In this document: positions 45,497-52,904 of the stretch, piece by piece
Position numbering within the stretch: the first letter of the stretch is position 1
Layout: each line of letters opens with the position of its first letter
NCBI RefSeq assembly: GCF_001634285.1
Contig: NZ_CP015438.1
Location: 1,624,001-1,688,000 of the forward strand
DNA: 64,000 nucleotides
Reading direction: 5' to 3'
From: Anoxybacillus amylolyticus
GTDB lineage: Bacteria > Bacillota > Bacilli > Bacillales > Anoxybacillaceae
Program-made: the position numbers and the translations under genes
Notes under the pieces: generated by a model
Database searches by the model: none
Told to the model about the DNA's origin: nothing
The model's input: the letters and a program-made list of their open reading frames with translations, nothing else

Positions 45497-46545
45497 GAAA
45501 GTACATACCATTCCGAATGGGAAACAACATTTCATTTTTAATGGACAAAAAAGCGATGACCACTTGCTTAGTGCTGCTAATCATTTCTATTTTTTTGTTT
45601 CTTCTTAGCACAGGCATTGGAGAAATGTATATTTCCCCAGTAAATGTTATAAAAACGCTACTAGGTAGTGGAAGTGAGATGGATGAGATTGTAATTTATT
45701 CATTTCGTTTACCTCGAATGATTATCGCCTTTTTTGCAGGAATGTCTTTAGCTATAGCTGGTGCTATTCTTCAAGGAATGATTCGCAATCCGCTCGCTTC
45801 TCCAGATGTACTTGGGATGACAAGTGGCGCAGCCGTAGTCATTGTTTTGTTTTTAACGATATTTAGTGATAAAAACGGATCGCTTATCATTAGTATTCAC
45901 TGGTTGCCTTTAGGTGCTTTCATAGGGGCGACGATCGCTGTTTTTCTTGTGTATATGCTAGCCTGGAAAAACGGGGTGTCCCCGATTCGTCTCGTCTTGA
46001 TCGGGATAGGGATATCTGCGCTCATGCAAGCTTTTACTACCATGCTCATGCTCATTGGGCCGATTTATCGGGCGAGTCAAGCGAATATTTGGATTACTGG
46101 AAGTGTATATGGCGCCTCTTGGAAACAAGTCATCATTTTCATACCTTGGGCTCTTTTATTGTTACTTATTAGTTTCATTTCCGTTCGACAAATAAATATT
46201 CAAGAATTAGGTGAGGAGCTTGCGATCAGCGCAGGTGTTTCTTTGCAAAAACAGCGCCTGTTTCTTCTTTTATTAAGCACGGCGCTAACAGGGGGAGCTG
46301 TAGCATTTGCTGGAGGAATTGGTTTTGTCGGACTGATGGCTCCGCATATGGCACGAAGATTAGTAGTTTCTTCTTTTGGAGGGATGCTGCCAATAGCAGC
46401 TTTGTTAGGTGGCATTCTCGTGTTGCTTGCGGATTTATTGGGACGGACACTGTTTACCCCACTAGAAGTTCCAGCAGGTGTATTTACCGCGGCAATTGGA
46501 GCCCCTTATTTTATTTATTTGTTGTATAAAAATCGAAATACGTAG
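45493..46545 (+). CDS. Iron-siderophore ABC transporter permease 2 (FecCD family)
   Basis: This is the second permease subunit, 350 residues, with the same fold: RLPRMIIAFFAGMSLAIAG, MIRNPLASPDVLGM, LGEELAISAGVSL and GGIGFVGLMAPHMARRLV. The two permeases presumably form a heterodimer, as in YfiZ/YfhA-type systems. It is translationally coupled to permease 1 (ATGA). The ATPase gene follows after 13 bases. Confidence 0.92.
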   Translation: MRKYIPFRMGNNISFLMDKKAMTTCLVLLIISIFLFLLSTGIGEMYISPVNVIKTLLGSGSEMDEIVIYSFRLPRMIIAFFAGMSLAIAGAILQGMIRNPLASPDVLGMTSGAAVVIVLFLTIFSDKNGSLIISIHWLPLGAFIGATIAVFLVYMLAWKNGVSPIRLVLIGIGISALMQAFTTMLMLIGPIYRASQANIWITGSVYGASWKQVIIFIPWALLLLLISFISVRQINIQELGEELAISAGVSLQKQRLFLLLLSTALTGGAVAFAGGIGFVGLMAPHMARRLVVSSFGGMLPIAALLGGILVLLADLLGRTLFTPLEVPAGVFTAAIGAPYFIYLLYKNRNT

Positions 46546-46558
46546 CGGGGTGGGAAAT

Positions 46559-47371
46559 ATGACCATTTTACAAACAAAGTCGCTTACACTGTCTTATGGA
46601 AACTCAATCGTCATCGATGAGCTAAATATGAGCATTCCAAAAGGGGAAATTACTGTTTTCATTGGTGCAAATGGATGTGGGAAATCAACGTTATTACGGT
46701 CGTTAGCTAGATTACTAAAACCGATTGGTGGGACGGTATTACTTGAGGGAAAAGAGATTACAAAAATGCCCACAAAAGAAGTAGCAAAAAAGATGGCGAT
46801 TTTACCGCAGTCGCCAACCGTTCCAGAAAGTTTGACCGTTTTGCAACTTGTTAAGCAAGGTCGTTATCCGCACCAAACATGGTTAAAACAATGGTCAAAA
46901 GAGGATGAAGATGCGGTTAAGCGCGCACTTCAAGCAACTGGTATGATACAGTTCGCGGAGCGTTCCGTTGACTCTCTCTCAGGAGGACAGCGCCAACGTG
47001 CATGGATTGCGATGACATTGGCTCAACATACGGAAGTCATTTTGCTTGATGAACCGACAACTTATTTAGATGTGGCACATCAAATCGAAATTCTTGACTT
47101 ATTGTTTACATTACATGAACAAGAAAAGCGAACGATTGTCATGGTGCTTCATGATTTAAATTTGGCGTGCCGTTATGCCCATCATATCGTTGCCATCCGT
47201 GACAAAACCGTATATGCACAAGGGAAACCGGAGAAAATTATTTCACGTGAGCTTGTCAAAGATGTTTTTCAGCTTGATTGTGAAGTAATCTATGATCCTT
47301 TATTTGGAACACCACTTTGTATTCCATATGGAAGAGGTAGATACCTTTTGGATAGGGAAGGAGTATCATGA
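46559..47371 (+). CDS. Iron-siderophore ABC transporter ATPase
   Basis: This is the cytoplasmic ATPase of the uptake system, 270 residues. Walker A is GANGCGKST (about residues 37-45), the signature is LSGGQRQRAWIAM (about 140), Walker B is VILLDEPTTYLD (about 160), and the switch His is in VLHDLN. GGGGTGGGA precedes the ATG at 46559; a longer frame from 46478 overlaps permease 2 and is not used. It overlaps the next gene by four bases. Confidence 0.94.
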   Translation: MTILQTKSLTLSYGNSIVIDELNMSIPKGEITVFIGANGCGKSTLLRSLARLLKPIGGTVLLEGKEITKMPTKEVAKKMAILPQSPTVPESLTVLQLVKQGRYPHQTWLKQWSKEDEDAVKRALQATGMIQFAERSVDSLSGGQRQRAWIAMTLAQHTEVILLDEPTTYLDVAHQIEILDLLFTLHEQEKRTIVMVLHDLNLACRYAHHIVAIRDKTVYAQGKPEKIISRELVKDVFQLDCEVIYDPLFGTPLCIPYGRGRYLLDREGVS

Positions 47372-48087
47372 TGAATCTTTCTGAAGATGAGGTGAAACAG
47401 TTAGAGAGATTTCGTTTTTCGAAAAAACGTATGATTTCCCCTTTATCTATTCGGCTTGATCAACTGCATGATGAAAGGGAACTCGCGATATATTTACAAC
47501 TTGTGCAGCAAAAAATTGGTGCTCGAAATCAAGTAGTTTCTGCTTCTATATTCATGAAAAGATATAGCTTTTTTATAGCCATCGTTTTATATGCAATGTC
47601 TGTATGGAATAAACGGCTTCCATTGCCTTTTCAACAAATATGGATGGAAACAGACAACGACTCAACGCTGTGGATACCTACTTTTCACTTTGAGTTGCTT
47701 ACATATACAACAGTTAGTGAAAATCGTGACAAATGGCGCATGCAAACGCTCCAACATCTCTTTGCGGAACATGTTGCTTTGTTAATTGAGCAATTGCGGA
47801 AAATCACAAACATTTCACCATTAATCTTATGGGAGAACATCGCGGTCTATGTGATTTGGTTATATGAAACGTTACTAAAAGAAAATCAGTTTAGTGATGT
47901 ACGTGATCAAATTTATGACGATTTTCTGTTTGTTGTGCAAAAAGCAGAGGGAAAGTTGTTCGGACCATATTCCGAAAATCCGTTATATCGTTTTTGGAAA
48001 GGAGAAAGTCGTACTCGAAGAACAACGTGTTGTCTTTTTTATCAAACAGCTAAGCAAGACCATTGTCGAACATGTCCAATTAGATAA
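47368..48087 (+). CDS. FhuF-like ferric siderophore reductase
   Basis: The protein (239 residues) probably reduces Fe(III) in the imported siderophore to release it. The C-terminus has RRTTCCLFYQ and DHCRTCPIR, a CC-x10-CxxC arrangement that is the unusual [2Fe-2S] site of the FhuF family. The rest is low in known motifs but of the right size. It is coupled to the ATPase gene (four-base overlap), which fits a role after uptake. It is the last gene of the operon. Confidence 0.82.
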   Translation: MMNLSEDEVKQLERFRFSKKRMISPLSIRLDQLHDERELAIYLQLVQQKIGARNQVVSASIFMKRYSFFIAIVLYAMSVWNKRLPLPFQQIWMETDNDSTLWIPTFHFELLTYTTVSENRDKWRMQTLQHLFAEHVALLIEQLRKITNISPLILWENIAVYVIWLYETLLKENQFSDVRDQIYDDFLFVVQKAEGKLFGPYSENPLYRFWKGESRTRRTTCCLFYQTAKQDHCRTCPIR

Positions 48088-48101
48088 CATGAAATAGAGA
48101 T

Positions 48102-48127
48102 CCAGCCCCACGTGGGGGCTGGGTTTT
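48102..48127. terminator. Terminator with CCACGTGG core, between the siderophore operon and proA
   Basis: CCAGCCCC/GGGGCTGG with four Ts. It is convergent and probably serves both strands. Almost the same sequence lies at 43295-43322, on the other side of the iron locus. Confidence 0.85.
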
Positions 48128-49367
48128 ATTCCCTCACTTGCCCATTTCCATACACAAGCGTTTTCGTTGTCGTGATGGCGCGCAAGCCCATCGGTCCGCG
48201 GGCGTGCAGTTTTTGCGTGCTAATGCCGATTTCGGCACCGTACCCAAACTGTTCGCCGTCGGTAAAACGGGTAGAGGCGTTATGGTACAATACAGCGGCA
48301 TCGATGCGAGCGAAAAATTGTTCCACGTGTTCCTTACATTTGGAAATAATCGCTTCGGAATGTTTCGTGCCATAGCGCTCAATATGTTCAATCGCTTCGT
48401 CCACCGTTTCGACGAGTTTCACCGCTAAAATAGGGGCTAAAAATTCAGTTGCCCAATCTTCTTCTGTCGCTTCACGGACGAACGGATATGTAGCCGCAAG
48501 CTGTTTGTCGCCACGCAATTCGACCCCTTTTTCATGCAAGGTGTGAAGCAGTTCGTTTGTATATGGCCATTTGTTATGAACGATGACCGTTTCAACCGCA
48601 TTACAGACGGATGGGCGCTGCAGTTTGGCGTTTATGACAATATCGATCGCCATTTCTTTTTTGGCAGAGTCGTCGATAAAAATATGGCAGTTGCCGACGC
48701 CTGTTTCTAATACTGGGATCGTTGCGTTTTCGACGACCGATTGAATAAGTCCTGCTCCACCGCGGGGAATGAGTACGTCTAAATACTCTTTTAGGCGAAA
48801 CATTTGTTGCGCCGTTTCGCGACTCGTATCCTCTAATAGTTGAATCGCATCGGCTGGAATGGCCGACCGTTTTAACGCCGCTTGCATGACCGAAACGAGC
48901 GCCTTATTCGAGTGAATGGCGGAAGAGCTGCCGCGCAGCAAGACAGCATTTCCCGTTTTTAAACAAAGGCTAGCCGCATCGACGGTGACATTTGGTCGCG
49001 CTTCATACACCATGCCGACGACACCGAGCGGTACACGAATTTGTTTTAAGAGCAGCCCATTTGGTCGTGTCCATTCTTCTATCGTTTCCCCGATCGGATC
49101 TGGCAGATCAACGACTTGGCGAACCCCATCAGCGATTTGCTGAATGCGTTCTTCCGTGAGCTGCAAACGATCAAGCAATGAAGGAGAGAGCCCGTTTCCT
49201 TTTCCGATCGCCATGTCTTTTTCGTTTTCTTGTAAAATGTACTCCGTTTGCGCAATTAACGCTTCGGCAATCATCGTGAGCGCGTTGTTTTTTTCTTCTG
49301 TTGATAACATTGCTAATTGACTAGCCGCTTGCTTTAATTTTTTCGCTTTGACGATTAATTCACTCAT
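48126..49367 (-). CDS. proA: Glutamate-5-semialdehyde dehydrogenase (gamma-glutamyl phosphate reductase)
   Basis: ProA reduces gamma-glutamyl phosphate to glutamate semialdehyde with NADPH, the second step of proline synthesis. It has the aldehyde-dehydrogenase-like fold: [15 protein letters not shown] (about residue 107), [12 protein letters not shown], and the catalytic Cys in [11 protein letters not shown] (about residue 255). Length is 413 residues. GGAGCG lies upstream of the second of two close ATGs; the first is followed by a stop. proB lies 21 bases upstream. Confidence 0.95.
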   Translation of the reverse strand: MSELIVKAKKLKQAASQLAMLSTEEKNNALTMIAEALIAQTEYILQENEKDMAIGKGNGLSPSLLDRLQLTEERIQQIADGVRQVVDLPDPIGETIEEWTRPNGLLLKQIRVPLGVVGMVYEARPNVTVDAASLCLKTGNAVLLRGSSSAIHSNKALVSVMQAALKRSAIPADAIQLLEDTSRETAQQMFRLKEYLDVLIPRGGAGLIQSVVENATIPVLETGVGNCHIFIDDSAKKEMAIDIVINAKLQRPSVCNAVETVIVHNKWPYTNELLHTLHEKGVELRGDKQLAATYPFVREATEEDWATEFLAPILAVKLVETVDEAIEHIERYGTKHSEAIISKCKEHVEQFFARIDAAVLYHNASTRFTDGEQFGYGAEIGISTQKLHARGPMGLRAITTTKTLVYGNGQVRE

Positions 49368-49388
49368 TCATTTTCGCTCCTTTCGTTT

Positions 49389-50507
49389 TTAGCAGATAGA
49401 GGTCTTTTTTAAGCATACTAAGTTATCGCGATGAATCACTTCTGGGCGATGGTGGAAAGAATATCGTTTCGCTTCCTCGCTTGAAAAACCTTTTACTTTC
49501 GCTAAATCGTCAGCGGCGTAATATACTTGCCCTCTCGCAATGATTTCTCCTTTTTGGTTGACGACATTGACGACATCAAGCGCTTGAAATGAACCAAACA
49601 CATTTGTCACCCCAGCAGGTAATAAACTTTTTCCTTTATGCAAAAGGGCTGTTTCTGCTCCTTCATCAATTTCAATTGCACCTGCGACTTCGGAATGGTA
49701 CGCGATCCATTGTTTACGCATTTGCATATGTTCTTGAAAAGGAGAGCCGATATACGTCCCATCGCCTTTTCCTTCTAAAATATGTTTCAATTTTTCTTTC
49801 CCAGTCCCTGTGCCAATAAAAACGTTAACACCGAAAGAAAGCGCCTTTTGTGCTGCCAACAGTTTTGATTTCATGCCCCCTGTTCCAACCGCCGAGCCAC
49901 TTCCGCCTGCTTGGGCAATGAGTTCATTGGTAATTTCGGCAAGAAAATGATATTTTTTCGCTTCCGGATGTTTCGGGTTTTGGTCATATAGCCCGTTAAT
50001 GTCCGTTAAAATGATGAGAGCATCGGCATGTAAAAATCCACCCACAAGCGCCGACAATAAATCGTTATCGCCAAACGTCAATTCCTCAACAGAAACAGAG
50101 TCGTTTTCGTTAATGATTGGAAGCACGCCTCGTTCTAACAATGTAGAAATCGTCGCGAATAAGTTACGAAATCGCTCTCGATCGTAAAAATCGGCGCGCG
50201 TTAACAACAATTGCCCAGTGACGATGCCAAATGAACGAAAGGCTGAAATGTAGCTTTGCATGAGCACCCCTTGGCCGACTGCGGCAGCTGCTTGTTTTCC
50301 AGCGATCGTTTTTGGTCGCGAACGATACCCAAGCAAACCGAAACCGGCTGCTACTGCCCCCGATGAAATAAGAATGACATCATGTCCGAGCTGTTTGACA
50401 TAAGTAAGTGCTTCAACATGTTCACGAAGCTTTTGTTCCGAGAGCGTCCCGTTTTTTTCCGTTAATGAGCTACTGCCAATTTTGACGACAATTCGCTTCT
50501 TTTTCAC
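49389..50507 (-). CDS. proB: Glutamate 5-kinase
   Basis: ProB phosphorylates glutamate, the first and feedback-controlled step of proline synthesis. N-terminal amino-acid kinase domain: [10 protein letters not shown] (about residues 6-15), [35 protein letters not shown] (about 210). A C-terminal PUA domain spans about 275-360. GTG at 50507 with GGAGTGA upstream is the start; an apparent extension to 50735 runs through the T-box RNA and is not used. Length is 372 residues. Confidence 0.95.
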   Translation of the reverse strand: MKKKRIVVKIGSSSLTEKNGTLSEQKLREHVEALTYVKQLGHDVILISSGAVAAGFGLLGYRSRPKTIAGKQAAAAVGQGVLMQSYISAFRSFGIVTGQLLLTRADFYDRERFRNLFATISTLLERGVLPIINENDSVSVEELTFGDNDLLSALVGGFLHADALIILTDINGLYDQNPKHPEAKKYHFLAEITNELIAQAGGSGSAVGTGGMKSKLLAAQKALSFGVNVFIGTGTGKEKLKHILEGKGDGTYIGSPFQEHMQMRKQWIAYHSEVAGAIEIDEGAETALLHKGKSLLPAGVTNVFGSFQALDVVNVVNQKGEIIARGQVYYAADDLAKVKGFSSEEAKRYSFHHRPEVIHRDNLVCLKKTSIC

Positions 50508-50523
50508 GATCTCACTCCTTTCC

Positions 50524-50776
50524 AAAAAATAAAAACGCTTTTTCGTCCTTATAGAAAAAGGACGGAAAAGCGTCGTTTCCGCGGTACCACCTTTTTTGGC
50601 GCATAGCGCCCAACTCTTGCCCCGTAACGTGGGGAGACGGCTTATGTTTGCATAAGCGGCCGTATAGGGTAGGTTCAACCGACTTTCCGTGAGGAACCTT
50701 CCAGCCTGTGAGTTCCACTCTCTTGCACGTTCCATCGATTTACTCGTCCCGTACCGTTTTCGATATAACCGATTTT
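50524..50776 (-). ncRNA. T-box riboswitch leader of proBA
   Basis: Read on the minus strand, the leader contains the T-box sequence AGGTGGTACCGCG (50592-50580), a stem I region, and a terminator ACGCTTTTTCGTCCTT/AAGGACGGAAAAGCGT with T run (50573-50524). In the 3' side of stem I, GAACCTACC could hold a CCT (proline) specifier followed by the usual purine, which fits the genes controlled. Uncharged tRNA-Pro would stabilise the antiterminator and switch proBA on. Confidence 0.88.
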
Positions 50777-50782
50777 TTCAGA

Positions 50783-50811
50783 ATTATCTACGGAAATTTT
50801 CATTTTGTCAA
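50783..50811 (-). promoter_or_regulatory. Promoter of the proBA T-box transcript
   Basis: On the minus strand TTGACA (50811-50806) and GATAAT (50788-50783) are spaced by 17 bases, just upstream of the T-box leader. Confidence 0.8.
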
Positions 50812-50820
50812 GACTAAGTT

Positions 50821-51189
50821 TTACGACTGTCCATAGAAACTACGGAATTTTCGCTCATGCTGAATCGTTTTCGATGAGAGAAAATCAACCGTTTCTTGCG
50901 TTTCGGTTAGCTCAATGCGCAAGCTGGCGATTTTCGTGTCAAGTCGATCAAACCGCTCATTCACTTCCGCACGAAACTCTTGCATTTCCGCACGGAGCTG
51001 ATCGCCCATTTCCTGCATTTCTGCACGGAGCTGATCGCCCATTTCCTGCATTTCTGCACGGAGCTGATTGCCCATTTCCTGCATTTCTGCACGGAGTTGA
51101 TCGCCCAATTCTTGCATTTCATGGTGAATTTTTTCCGAAAATAATTCGAGCGCTTTGACAATTTCCTGTAACAATATGTGTTGTTCCAT
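50821..51189 (-). CDS. Short coiled-coil protein, family member 3
   Basis: This is a 122-residue paralogue of the coiled-coil proteins at 27712, 29723 and 51247. The head is LLQEIVKALELFSEKIHHEMQ; the tail is ELTETQETVDFLSSKTIQHERK. In between is an 11-residue unit (AEMQEMGDQLR type) in four near-identical copies, encoded by 33-bp repeats at 50990-51121. Eleven-residue periodicity suits a right-handed coiled coil. GGAAGGAG precedes the ATG. Its stop lies 10 bases from the proBA promoter. Function unknown. Confidence 0.78.
   Translation of the reverse strand: MEQHILLQEIVKALELFSEKIHHEMQELGDQLRAEMQEMGNQLRAEMQEMGDQLRAEMQEMGDQLRAEMQEFRAEVNERFDRLDTKIASLRIELTETQETVDFLSSKTIQHERKFRSFYGQS
50990..51121 (-). 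repeat. 33-bp tandem repeat, four copies, inside the coiled-coil gene
   Basis: Copies start at 50990, 51023, 51056 and 51089. The first two are identical; the third differs at one base and the fourth at a few. The unit keeps the reading frame and encodes 11 residues, so copy number could change without breaking the gene. Confidence 0.9.
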
Positions 51190-51246
51190 TATTTTCTCCT
51201 TCCTCGTGTAAAATAGCGATAAACGATCTGTAGAGAACGTGAGGGA

Positions 51247-51603
51247 CTATGATTGGCGATAAAGACTGCGAAGTTTTCGTTCATGCTGGAGCGTTTTGGA
51301 AGAAAGCAAATCAACGGTTTCTTGCGTGTCGGTTAGTTCGTCGCGTAACTGATCGACTTTTTCGTTTAGTTGCTGAAATTGTTCGTTCATTTCTTGCTTG
51401 AGAGCGTCGATTTTTGCTTCTAACTTGCTTTCAACGCCGCGGATTTCTGAACGGATCTCCTGCATTTCCGCACGAAGTTGCTGTCCCATGTCTTGCATTT
51501 CCGCACGGAGTTGTTGTCCCATCTCTCGCATTTCGTGATGAATTTTGTCTGAGAATAACTCGAGCGCTTTGACAATTTCTTTTACAATCGTTTCTTTTTC
51601 CAC
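51247..51603 (-). CDS. Short coiled-coil protein, family member 4
   Basis: This is a 118-residue paralogue. The head is IVKEIVKALELFSDKIHHEM, nearly the same as in member 3, followed by two 11-residue units (MGQQLRAEMQD type), a diverged helix (SKLEAKIDALKQEMNEQ) and the tail ELTDTQETVDLLSSKTLQHERKLRSLYRQS. GTG at 51603 follows GGGAGGTGA. It lies directly upstream of member 3 with 57 bases between, so the pair may be a recent duplication and may share a transcript. Function unknown. Confidence 0.78.
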   Translation of the reverse strand: MEKETIVKEIVKALELFSDKIHHEMREMGQQLRAEMQDMGQQLRAEMQEIRSEIRGVESKLEAKIDALKQEMNEQFQQLNEKVDQLRDELTDTQETVDLLSSKTLQHERKLRSLYRQS

Positions 51604-51666
51604 TCTTGTTCACCTCCCTTTCCCTATTATAAAAGAAGAAAATGCGAGAGAAAAGAGAAAGAAAAG

Positions 51667-51699
51667 CCCCTCATCTTGCAAATCAATGAGGGGTTTTTC
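51667..51699. terminator. Terminator of the hydrogenase operon
   Basis: CCCCTCAT/ATGAGGGG with A and T runs on both sides, directly downstream of the arsR-type gene on the minus strand. Confidence 0.88.
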
Positions 51700-52032
51700 T
51701 TATTCGGCTTCGTCGTTAAATTTATCTAGCATCGAGATCGTGTCGATCAAATGGTTGTTAAAAATTTGCCGCGCGATGGCTAACAGTTCTTTAATCATCG
51801 GATCGCGTAAAGAATAGACGACGCGGTTTCCGTCCTTCGTTCCGTAGACAATGTTTTTGCTTCGCAAGATCGCCAGTTGTTGCGAAACAGCGGACCCTTC
51901 ACTGCCGATCAGCGTTTGCAGTTCGTTGACGTTTTTATCGCCTTCACACAATAATTCTAAAATGCGAATTCGTAACGGGTGGGCGAGCGCTTTGAAAAAA
52001 TCCGCTTTAAATTGCTGCAGTTCTAAATTCAA
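51700..52032 (-). CDS. ArsR/SmtB-family transcriptional regulator, last gene of the hydrogenase operon
   Basis: This is a 110-residue winged-helix regulator. KALAHPLRIRILELL opens the fold, the recognition helix region is SAVSQQLAILRSKNIV and the wing GTKDGNRVVYSL. It has a single Cys (in LLCEG), so the metal site of ArsR or CadC is absent and the signal may be something else. Its start overlaps the end of hyfI by four bases, so it is translated with the hydrogenase genes and may repress or monitor the same operon. The target is inferred. Confidence 0.85.
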   Translation of the reverse strand: MNLELQQFKADFFKALAHPLRIRILELLCEGDKNVNELQTLIGSEGSAVSQQLAILRSKNIVYGTKDGNRVVYSLRDPMIKELLAIARQIFNNHLIDTISMLDKFNDEAE

Positions 52033-52523
52033 TGCATCTTCTCTCCTTTATTTCTTGATAACTCTTCATATCGATCGAGCGCTAGCAAAATTCCTTCGAT
52101 GATTGCTTCTGGTCGTGGAGGGCAACCAGGTACATAAACATAAACAGGGACGATTTGATCGACACCGCCATAGTTGGCATAAGTGCGTCCGAAAATTCCT
52201 CCTCCGCATGCACATGCACCGATAGCGACGACCATTTTTGGCTCGGAAGCAGCGTTGTACGTTTTTATAAGCGCCTCTTCTAAATGTCTCGTTACACCCC
52301 CAGTCACCATTAGCATATCTGCATGGCGAGGGGAGGCGACAAAATCTACTCCAAACCGTTGAATATCGTAAATCGGGTTTGTCAATGTATTCATTTCAAA
52401 ATCGCAGCCGTTACAAGAACCGGAATCAACATGGCGAATATGCAGCGACCGTCCGAGCACTTCTTTCATTCTTTTTTGTAGCGTCCATCGCAAATCAGCT
52501 GTTTGCTCTTTTCCGCTTTTCAT
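52029..52523 (-). CDS. hyfI: Group 4 [NiFe] hydrogenase small subunit (HyfI/HycG type, NuoB-like)
   Basis: This subunit carries the [4Fe-4S] cluster next to the nickel site. Ligands: GSCNGCDFE (about residues 36-44), GACACGG (about 103) and GCPPRPEA (about 133). At 164 residues it lacks the extra clusters of uptake hydrogenases and matches NuoB/HycG. It lies after the ferredoxin gene with four bases between and overlaps the arsR-type gene. Confidence 0.93.
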   Translation of the reverse strand: MKSGKEQTADLRWTLQKRMKEVLGRSLHIRHVDSGSCNGCDFEMNTLTNPIYDIQRFGVDFVASPRHADMLMVTGGVTRHLEEALIKTYNAASEPKMVVAIGACACGGGIFGRTYANYGGVDQIVPVYVYVPGCPPRPEAIIEGILLALDRYEELSRNKGEKMH

Positions 52524-52527
52524 TGTA

Positions 52528-52890
52528 TCATACTTCCTTTCCCGCTGTTAAAAGTTTCGCAAAAGTTGTTTGTTTCTTTACGGTTAGTTCGTCTTTGTTT
52601 TTTGTCGCTAACCGATACTCGTTTGTAATCTGAATGGCGTTCATTTCACATACCTCTGCACAAATGCCACAAAAAATACAAGTAGTATAAAATAAAGAGA
52701 CGGAAATGGCATCGCCGTTTTGTTCGAGCGCGATTGCTTTTGCAGGGCATGCTATGGTGCATGCTTGGCAACCGGTGCATTCATTCGAAACCAAAATCGG
52801 TTTTCCACGAAAACGTTCAGGAGCGTCTATGAATAAGTCCGTTTTTGTTACCGTTTTTGTTTTCCATATTTTCTTAATAATATCAAACAT
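52528..52890 (-). CDS. hyfH: Hydrogenase ferredoxin-type subunit (HyfH/HycF type)
   Basis: This is a 120-residue electron-transfer subunit with two [4Fe-4S] motifs: CTGCQACTIACP (about residues 38-49) and CIFCGICAEVCEMNAI (about 71-86), as in HycF and NuoI. ATG at 52890 is chosen because AAAAGGAGG lies upstream. The N-terminal IIKKIWKTKTVTKTD may anchor it to the complex. It lies between hyfG and hyfI. Confidence 0.92.
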   Translation of the reverse strand: MFDIIKKIWKTKTVTKTDLFIDAPERFRGKPILVSNECTGCQACTIACPAKAIALEQNGDAISVSLFYTTCIFCGICAEVCEMNAIQITNEYRLATKNKDELTVKKQTTFAKLLTAGKEV

Positions 52891-52904
52891 TTTTATTCCT
52901 CCTT

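Noticed and set aside
50508-50735. N-terminal extension of ProB
   Set aside because: It runs through the T-box leader and terminator; GTG at 50507 has a ribosome binding site and gives the normal length.
50990-51121. Tandem 33-bp repeats that could look like a CRISPR array
   Set aside because: There are no unique spacers and no cas genes; the repeats are contiguous, in frame and encode 11-residue coiled-coil units.
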